Below, in pieces: positions 58,855 to 64,000 of a stretch of 64,000 bases of DNA; the stretch's first letter is position 1, and the number at the start of each line of letters is the position of its first letter. The DNA comes from Geobacillus vulcani PSS1. GTDB lineage: Bacteria > Bacillota > Bacilli > Bacillales > Anoxybacillaceae. Below the pieces are notes generated by a model. The model did not search any database. It saw only the letters and a program-made list of their open reading frames with translations, and was not told the DNA's origin. The stretch spans positions 1,775,501 through 1,839,500 of the forward strand of contig NZ_JPOI01000001.1 in assembly GCF_000733845.1 (NCBI RefSeq), given 5' to 3'. The position numbers and the translations under genes were made by a program.

Positions 58855-59910
58855 ATGAAGGAAAAGCTTGAGGCGTTATTGCGCGCGGCCTTTGAATGTC
58901 GCGCTTCCGACGTGCATTTGACCGTCGGCGCGCCGCCGATTTTTCGTGTGAACGGGGAGTTGAGAGCCTACGGCCATGAACGCCTGCGCCCGGAGGAAAC
59001 GGAGCAAATGGCGAAAGCCGTCATTCCGGCGTCGCTTTGGCAGCAGTTTCAGGAAACCGGAGAGCTTGATTTTTCGTATGGCATTGCCGGCGTTTCCCGC
59101 TTTCGCTTAAACGTGTTTAAACAGCGGTCATGCGTGTCGCTCGCCGTGCGCCTCATCCCGGTGCGCATTCCGACGCTGGAGGAGCTTGGCCTGCCGAATG
59201 TGTTAAAGCGCATTGCCGAAAAGCCGCACGGACTCGTGCTTGTCACCGGACCGACCGGCAGCGGCAAATCGACGACATTGGCGGCGATGATCGACTATAT
59301 GAACAAAACGATGTCGAAACATATCATCACGCTCGAAGATCCGATCGAGTATTTGCATAGACACGGGAAGTCGATCATCGACCAACGCGAGGTGGGATTC
59401 GACACCGGCAGTTTTGCCGCCGGGTTGCGCGCTGCGCTTCGTCAAGATCCAGACGTCATTTTAGTCGGGGAAATGCGCGATTTGGAAACGATCCAAACGG
59501 CGATCACCGCCGCGGAAACGGGCCATTTAGTGCTAGGCACGCTTCATACGGCGAGCGCGCCGGCGGCGATTGAGCGGATGATTGACGTCTTCCCGCCGGC
59601 CCAGCAGGCGCAAATCCGGCTGCAGCTCGCTTCCGTGCTGGTGGCCATCATCGCTCAGCGCTTGTTTCCAAACAGCCGCAAAAGCGGGCGGACAGCCGCG
59701 CTGGAAATTTTAATCAACAATGCGGCCGTCGCCAACTTAATCCGCAACGAAAAAGAGCATCAAATCATCAACATTATGCAAACGAGCCGCAGCATCGGCA
59801 TGCAGACGATGGAAATGAGCGTTAAGGAGCTTGCAGCTGATGGACGCATCGATCCGTTGGCGGCTGAAGTGTATTTGGCAGGGGAGCGTGGGGACGATGG
59901 CGCAGTTTAA
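58855..59910 (+). CDS. pilT: Type IV pilus retraction ATPase PilT
   Basis: Hexameric ATPase that depolymerises pili, giving twitching motility and DNA or surface retraction. The 351-residue product lacks the PilB zinc site and long N-domain. It has Walker A GPTGSGKST from Gly132, Walker B ILVGEMRDLET, and VANLIRNE near 292-299, the counterpart of the PilT-specific AIRNLIRE motif. An ATG at 58855 is preferred over the in-frame GTG 58846; the ribosome binding site is weak (GGGTGAG). It lies 12 bases after pilB and overlaps pilC by 14. Confidence 0.95.
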   Translation: MKEKLEALLRAAFECRASDVHLTVGAPPIFRVNGELRAYGHERLRPEETEQMAKAVIPASLWQQFQETGELDFSYGIAGVSRFRLNVFKQRSCVSLAVRLIPVRIPTLEELGLPNVLKRIAEKPHGLVLVTGPTGSGKSTTLAAMIDYMNKTMSKHIITLEDPIEYLHRHGKSIIDQREVGFDTGSFAAGLRAALRQDPDVILVGEMRDLETIQTAITAAETGHLVLGTLHTASAPAAIERMIDVFPPAQQAQIRLQLASVLVAIIAQRLFPNSRKSGRTAALEILINNAAVANLIRNEKEHQIINIMQTSRSIGMQTMEMSVKELAADGRIDPLAAEVYLAGERGDDGAV

Positions 59911-61108
59911 GTACGAGGGGCGCGATCGGAGCGGACGAAAAAAAGTTGGAGTGATCGTTGCCGTTTCACGGAGCGAGGCGGCGGCAAAGCTTCGGGAAAA
60001 AGGAATTCGCCCGCTGGAACTCGCCGAAGTGCCGCCGTCGATATGGAATAAAGAAATTTCGTTCGGCCGCGCTGTCAAACTGCAGCACTTTGTCATCTTT
60101 TTGCGCCAGTTCGCGACGCTTGTGCGCGCCGGGGTGACGATCGTCGATTCGATCCGCATTTTGGCGGAGCAAACGGAAAGCAAGCTGCTCGCTAAGACGC
60201 TTCTTGACATCGAACAGTCATTGCGCAACGGGAACCCGCTCTCGGCGGCAACGGCGAATCATCCGCGCATCTTTCCGCCGCTGTTTGTCAACATGGTGCG
60301 CGCCGGTGAAGCGAGCGGGACGCTTGACGAGACGCTTGACCGCTTGGCCGATCATTTTGAAAAAATGCATCGGACGCGGCAAAAAATCGCCTCGGCGCTC
60401 GCCTATCCGATTGCCGTTGCCATTATTGCCACCGCGGTCGTCATTTTTTTGCTTGTCGCCGTTGTGCCAACGTTTGTCGAGATGTTCGCCGAGTTCCACG
60501 CCGAACTGCCGGCGATTACGAAGCTTGTGCTCAAGGCGAGCAGTGTGATGGAGCGGTATTGGTGGGCCGTCGTCCTGCTTTTTGCCGGCGTGTACGCATC
60601 GTTTGTGGCCCTTCGGCGGCAAAAGACAACGAAGTACTATTTGGATTATGTCGCCTTGCGGATGCCGATGTTTGGCACGCTCGTGCAAAAAGCGGCGCTC
60701 GCCCGCCTGACACGGACGCTCAGCTCGCTTGTTGCAAGCTCGGTGCCGATTTTAGAGGCGCTTTCCATCGCTGGGCGCGTCGTTGAAAATGAAGTGATCG
60801 CATCTGTGCTTGCTCAAGCGCGGACCTCCCTCGAGCGCGGGCAATCGCTCTCGGAGCCGCTCCGCCGCCATTGGGCGTTTCCGCCGCTTGTTGCGCAAAT
60901 GATCACGATCGGCGAACAGACCGGTGCGCTTGACGCCATGCTCGGCAAAGTCGCCGATTTTTACGAGGCGGAAGTCGATGCGGCCACCGACCGGTTGAAA
61001 TCGCTCATCGAACCGCTCATGATCGTGCTTCTCGCCGGCGTCGTCGGGACGATCGTCACTTCGATCATCGTGCCGATGTATGATATTTTCAATCATATTC
61101 AACAATAA
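59897..61108 (+). CDS. pilC: Type IV pilus inner-membrane platform protein PilC
   Basis: Platform protein (GspF family) around which pilins are assembled. The 403-residue product has two related T2SSF domains (about 68-190 and 270-395; the motif LVRAGVTIVDSIRIL recurs as LVASSVPILEALSIA). Three membrane helices lie near 168-190, 218-238 and 375-398. It begins MAQFKYEGRDRSG, the usual PilC start. ATG 59897 lies inside pilT. Confidence 0.95.
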   Translation: MAQFKYEGRDRSGRKKVGVIVAVSRSEAAAKLREKGIRPLELAEVPPSIWNKEISFGRAVKLQHFVIFLRQFATLVRAGVTIVDSIRILAEQTESKLLAKTLLDIEQSLRNGNPLSAATANHPRIFPPLFVNMVRAGEASGTLDETLDRLADHFEKMHRTRQKIASALAYPIAVAIIATAVVIFLLVAVVPTFVEMFAEFHAELPAITKLVLKASSVMERYWWAVVLLFAGVYASFVALRRQKTTKYYLDYVALRMPMFGTLVQKAALARLTRTLSSLVASSVPILEALSIAGRVVENEVIASVLAQARTSLERGQSLSEPLRRHWAFPPLVAQMITIGEQTGALDAMLGKVADFYEAEVDAATDRLKSLIEPLMIVLLAGVVGTIVTSIIVPMYDIFNHIQQ

Positions 61109-61193
61109 AATAAGAATATATTCCTATTTCTCTTCCTTTGTTGTAGAATAATAGGGAAAACATGCTAAAAATGAAAGAAAGGGAGAGAGAACC

Positions 61194-61661
61194 ATGTTCA
61201 AACGGGTGTTGAAAAGCGAGCGCGGCTTGACGCTCATCGAACTGCTCGCCGTCATCGTCATTTTAGGGATTATCGCGGCGATTGCCATTCCGGCGATCGG
61301 GGGATTGATTGACAATTCGAAAAAAGATGCGCATGTAGCCAATGCACAGCAAATGATCAATGCCACGAAAATTGCGGTGACAGCGGATAAAAGTCTTATA
61401 CCTGCCAGCGGAAGCACCAGAGAAGTTCAACTGCAGCAGCTAGAGAATGATGGATACTTGGAAACAGTAAAAGACCCAGATGGAGTAGGTTATGACAAAA
61501 CCGGCTCATATGTAATCGTTAGCAATAACAATAATAAGTTGTCTTATAGTGTTAAATTGATTAATAGTAAACGAGGCGTCCAGACTAGCGATGGAGGAGC
61601 CGTTACCGAGGACAATTTAGGTCGTAACCAAGTTAGAAACAATCCAGCCCAACAATCTTAA
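61194..61661 (+). CDS. pilA: Major type IV pilin
   Basis: A 155-residue prepilin. The 11-residue leader ends at Gly11. Mature LTLIELLAVIVILGIIAAIAIPAI has Glu at position 5 and a typical long hydrophobic helix. The remainder of about 100 residues is small and polar, rich in Asn, Ser and Val, with no cysteines. Its codons are clearly A/T-richer than those of the N-terminal part and of neighbours. It lies between pilC (85-base gap) and pilD (21-base gap). Position and prepilin structure make it the best major-subunit candidate. AAAGGGAGAG precedes ATG 61194. Confidence 0.92.
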   Translation: MFKRVLKSERGLTLIELLAVIVILGIIAAIAIPAIGGLIDNSKKDAHVANAQQMINATKIAVTADKSLIPASGSTREVQLQQLENDGYLETVKDPDGVGYDKTGSYVIVSNNNNKLSYSVKLINSKRGVQTSDGGAVTEDNLGRNQVRNNPAQQS

Positions 61662-61682
61662 ATATTTCCCCAGTGAGGACAA

Positions 61683-62429
61683 ATGGTTGTAAGTTATTTA
61701 TTTATTCTTTCCCTCCTCCTCGCCTCCTTTTTCAACGTCGTCGGGCTGCGGGTGCCGGCCGGGAAGTCGATCGTCCGGCCGCGGTCGCATTGTCCGGCAT
61801 GCGGACGAACGCTATCGGCGAGGGAGCTCATTCCGGTTGTGTCGTATGTCGTGCAGCGCGGGCGGTGCAAAGGGTGCGGGGGGAGCATTTCTCCTCTTTA
61901 CCCGGCGATGGAATTGGCCACCGCTGCCTTGTTTACGGCCGCGCCGATGTGGGTCGGCTGGGGCGGGCGGTTGATCGTGGCGTGGACGTTGATCAGCCTG
62001 TTGGCGATCATCGTCGTGTCTGATCTCCGCTACATGCTCATTCCCGACCGGGTGCTTCTCGTGTTTGCCGGTTTGTTTTTGGTTGAACGGCTTGTGATCC
62101 CGTTTTTGCCGTGGGACGATATGCTTCTTGGCGCGGCGGTCGGCTTTTTCCTTTTGTGGCTGATCGCCGTGCTGTCCAACGGCGGGATGGGCGGCGGCGA
62201 TGTGAAGCTGTTTGCCGTGCTTGGATTCGTGCACGGCTGGAAAATGGTGTTGCTCGCGTTTTTCTTGGCGACGTTGTATGGAACGGTGATCGGGCTTGTC
62301 GGCATGGCGCTCGGCCGTGTGCGGCGCGGCAAGCCGATGCCGTTTGCGCCGGCGATCGCACTCGGGGCGTTGACCGCGTTTTTCTTCGGAGAAGCGATCG
62401 TGCGCGCGTATATTTCACTCATTGTGTAA
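61683..62429 (+). CDS. pilD: Type IV prepilin leader peptidase and N-methyltransferase
   Basis: Membrane aspartic protease that cleaves prepilin leaders and methylates the new N-terminus. The 248-residue product has the cytoplasmic zinc loop with Cys37, Cys40, Cys62 and Cys65. The catalytic aspartates are Asp114 (VSDLRYMLIPD) and Asp173 (GGGDVKL), with about seven membrane segments. B. subtilis comC, its competence counterpart, also lies close to folC, so this gene may serve both the pilus and the competence pseudopilus. GAGG precedes ATG 61683. Confidence 0.95.
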   Translation: MVVSYLFILSLLLASFFNVVGLRVPAGKSIVRPRSHCPACGRTLSARELIPVVSYVVQRGRCKGCGGSISPLYPAMELATAALFTAAPMWVGWGGRLIVAWTLISLLAIIVVSDLRYMLIPDRVLLVFAGLFLVERLVIPFLPWDDMLLGAAVGFFLLWLIAVLSNGGMGGGDVKLFAVLGFVHGWKMVLLAFFLATLYGTVIGLVGMALGRVRRGKPMPFAPAIALGALTAFFFGEAIVRAYISLIV

Positions 62430-62450
62430 AGACGGCAGAAAGGAAGCGGA

Positions 62451-63389
62451 ATGAAGATGGCGTTATGGCGGCGAAAGGCGAAACAGGCGAACATCGTCAT
62501 CAAAGATCATGTCCTCCGCTATGTGGAAGCAAAGCCGGGGCAGCCGCCCGAGGCAAGGCGATGGGGCGAGCGAGCCTTGCCGCCCGGCATCATTCGCGAT
62601 GGAAAAATCGCCGATCGGGAAACGTTGGCAATGATTTTGGACGAATGTGTTGACGAATGGAAACTTGACGGGCGGCGTGTCCGCTTTGTCGTCCCCGATC
62701 CGTTTGTGATGATCCGCCATTTGCCGCTCCCCGCTCATTTGCTGGACGAGGACATCCGCGGCTATTTGTTTATGGAGCTTGGTGAATCGATTCCGCTTCC
62801 GTTCGCCGATCCGGTGTTTGACTACGTCGTGGCCGAGAGAACAAACGAGGCGCTGAACGTGCTGTTGTTTGCCGCGCCGGAAGAGGCGGTGGCCGAATAT
62901 GCGGCGCTCTTGGAAGAAGCCGGCCTGCGCCCGGTGGCGGCCGATGTGTCCCCGCTTTGCGCCTATCGCCCGTTTTTTGTTGCCGGACAAGCCGCGGTGG
63001 ACGACCACATTTTGCTTGTCCAATTTGACGAATCGGCTGTCAATTTGAGCGTCTTCCACCGCCATTTGCCGCAGTTTATGCGCCATGTGCCGCTTGAGGC
63101 GCCCGGGGAGCCAACGGCGGCGATCGTCGACCCGTTTATTGACGTGTATAAAGAAATCGAGCGGATGATGAGCTTTTATTCGTTTTCCCTCCAGCAAGGA
63201 AAACAGCAAATTACGCGCCTCTTCCTCACCGGCGACCATCCGCGGCTTGACGATGTGTTTGCCGTTATGTCAGAGCGGCTTGATGTGCCGCTGGAGCGGC
63301 TTTCTCGCTCGCTTGATCCGTTGCCCGACCGTTATCATCTCGCCTGGGGATTGGCGTTGAAAGAAGGAATGGCTGACCATGATCGTTGA
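62451..63389 (+). CDS. pilM: Type IV pilus actin-like protein PilM
   Basis: A 312-residue cytoplasmic protein of the PilM/FtsA-like actin fold. The segments VRFVVPDPFVMIRHLPLP (about 77-94), the ESIPLPFADPVFDYVV turn (about 109-125), and GLRPVAADVSPLCAYRPF (about 156-173) fit PilM proteins, though the nucleotide loops are weak. PilM binds the N-terminal tail of PilN and links the ATPases to the PilN-PilO frame. ATG 62451 follows AAAGGAAGCGGA, and the gene overlaps pilN by 11 bases. Confidence 0.86.
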   Translation: MKMALWRRKAKQANIVIKDHVLRYVEAKPGQPPEARRWGERALPPGIIRDGKIADRETLAMILDECVDEWKLDGRRVRFVVPDPFVMIRHLPLPAHLLDEDIRGYLFMELGESIPLPFADPVFDYVVAERTNEALNVLLFAAPEEAVAEYAALLEEAGLRPVAADVSPLCAYRPFFVAGQAAVDDHILLVQFDESAVNLSVFHRHLPQFMRHVPLEAPGEPTAAIVDPFIDVYKEIERMMSFYSFSLQQGKQQITRLFLTGDHPRLDDVFAVMSERLDVPLERLSRSLDPLPDRYHLAWGLALKEGMADHDR

Positions 63390-63954
63390 CATCAACTTGC
63401 TGCCGCGCAAAGAGCCGCGCCGGGCGGCGGGCGCCGTGCTGGCGGCCTTCGCCGTTTTTCTTCTGCTGCTTGGCGCTGGGGGAGGCTATTGGCTGATGGA
63501 GCGTGCCAATCAACGGCTTGCGGCGCTTGAAGGGGAGCTTCGGCAGGTGCGCGCCGAGCAGGCGGCGATGGAGGCGAAGGGAAAAACGACGGAGCAGCAG
63601 CAAGCTGAGCAAGAGCTTGCTAAAGCGGTCGAATGGGCGAACCGTTATCCGCTCAAAACGGTGCCGCTGTTGCGCGCGTTGGCCAAACAACTGCCGGAGC
63701 GTGGCTTTATCATGAACTTTTCCTATGCCGGTCAAAAGACGGTGACGATGACAGTGCAGTTTGATGCGGCGGAAGAAGCGGCCTATTATTTAGAGCGGCT
63801 TGAGAAAGTTCATTTGGTCAAAGCCGTCAAATTGACCGGCATCTCAGCCAGCGGCGAAAGCGGCAGGGCAGAGGGGGAAGCGATCGTGCCGCGGTATATC
63901 GCCCAATATGAGTTGGAACTTCAGCCGACAGGAAAAGAGGGGGGCAACGAATGA
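63379..63954 (+). CDS. pilN: Type IV pilus inner-membrane alignment protein PilN
   Basis: A 191-residue bitopic protein. The short cytoplasmic tail carries the INLLPRKE motif (residues 5-12) that docks to PilM. One membrane helix (about 17-38) is followed by a coiled coil (about 43-80) and a ferredoxin-like outer domain. The stop overlaps the next start (ATGATG). Order and overlap are those of pilMNO clusters. Confidence 0.93.
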   Translation: MIVDINLLPRKEPRRAAGAVLAAFAVFLLLLGAGGGYWLMERANQRLAALEGELRQVRAEQAAMEAKGKTTEQQQAEQELAKAVEWANRYPLKTVPLLRALAKQLPERGFIMNFSYAGQKTVTMTVQFDAAEEAAYYLERLEKVHLVKAVKLTGISASGESGRAEGEAIVPRYIAQYELELQPTGKEGGNE

Positions 63955-64000
63955 TGGGCCGTTTTGGCAAATGGCCGCTCGTGTTGACCGGGGTGTTTCT
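63954..64000 (+). CDS. pilO: Start of the next pilus gene, probably pilO (partial)
   Basis: The frame starts at ATG 63954 (or ATG 63951, which overlaps the pilN stop) and runs off the window. Only about 15 residues are visible (GRFGKWPLVLTGVF), with a short basic tail and the beginning of a hydrophobic helix. PilO is expected by gene order and by this layout; the rest is not in view. Confidence 0.6.
   Translation, partial: MGRFGKWPLVLTGVF

Overview
The window looks like a chromosome segment of a moderately thermophilic, endospore-forming Bacillota of the Geobacillus/Parageobacillus type. It has many GC-rich codons, Bacillus-type ribosome binding sites, T-box leaders, CodY- and CcpA-like operators, sporulation genes (gerE, gerM, lonB, spoVID, ysxE), and a gene order close to the B. 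subtilis uvrC-sdh-gerE-racE-gerM-rph-ilv-leu-tig-clpX-lonB-lonA-ysxC-hem-spoVID-valS-folC region. The genus is inferred from these traits; no database search was made.

Layout. 1-4.4 kb: end of a C-terminally anchored protein, an FTR1-family iron permease, a GT-C type membrane glycosyltransferase and uvrC. 4.5-10.5 kb: yslB (reverse), sdhCAB with a clear sigma-A promoter, gerE behind a sigma-K-like promoter, a MarR regulator and murI. 10.6-13.9 kb: gerM, a candidate IS200/IS605 right-end or omega-RNA-like relic, then rph, an ITPase and a phosphodiesterase in overlapping frames. 14.3-23.9 kb: branched-chain amino acid genes. ilvE sits behind a promoter with a full-match cre site and two CodY-like boxes. 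A leucine-specifier T-box then precedes ilvB-ilvN-ilvC-leuA-leuB-leuC-leuD. 24-33 kb: a TPR protein, tig, clpX, lonB (sigma-F-like promoter), lonA and ysxC. 33-40 kb: a small membrane protein (reverse) and the haem operon hemA-X-C-D-B-L. 40-47 kb: spoVID (sigma-E-like promoter), ysxE, a small reverse membrane ORF, a valine T-box with valS, and folC.

The last 17 kb (47-64 kb) is the most distinctive part: a type IV pilus locus placed after folC. It has a large secreted von Willebrand factor A protein with Big2-like repeats, a reverse-strand block of three minor-pilin-like genes, and a long forward operon. That operon starts with three poorly characterised envelope proteins (acidic membrane protein, PRC-barrel protein, G5-like protein). 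It continues with the assembly ATPase pilB, the retraction ATPase pilT, platform pilC, a major pilin, a prepilin peptidase, pilM, pilN and the start of pilO. Having pilT together with a PilX-like, Glu5-lacking minor pilin and a vWA protein suggests a retractile, adhesive pilus rather than only a DNA-uptake pseudopilus.

No tRNA, rRNA, CRISPR array, prophage or intact insertion sequence was recognised.
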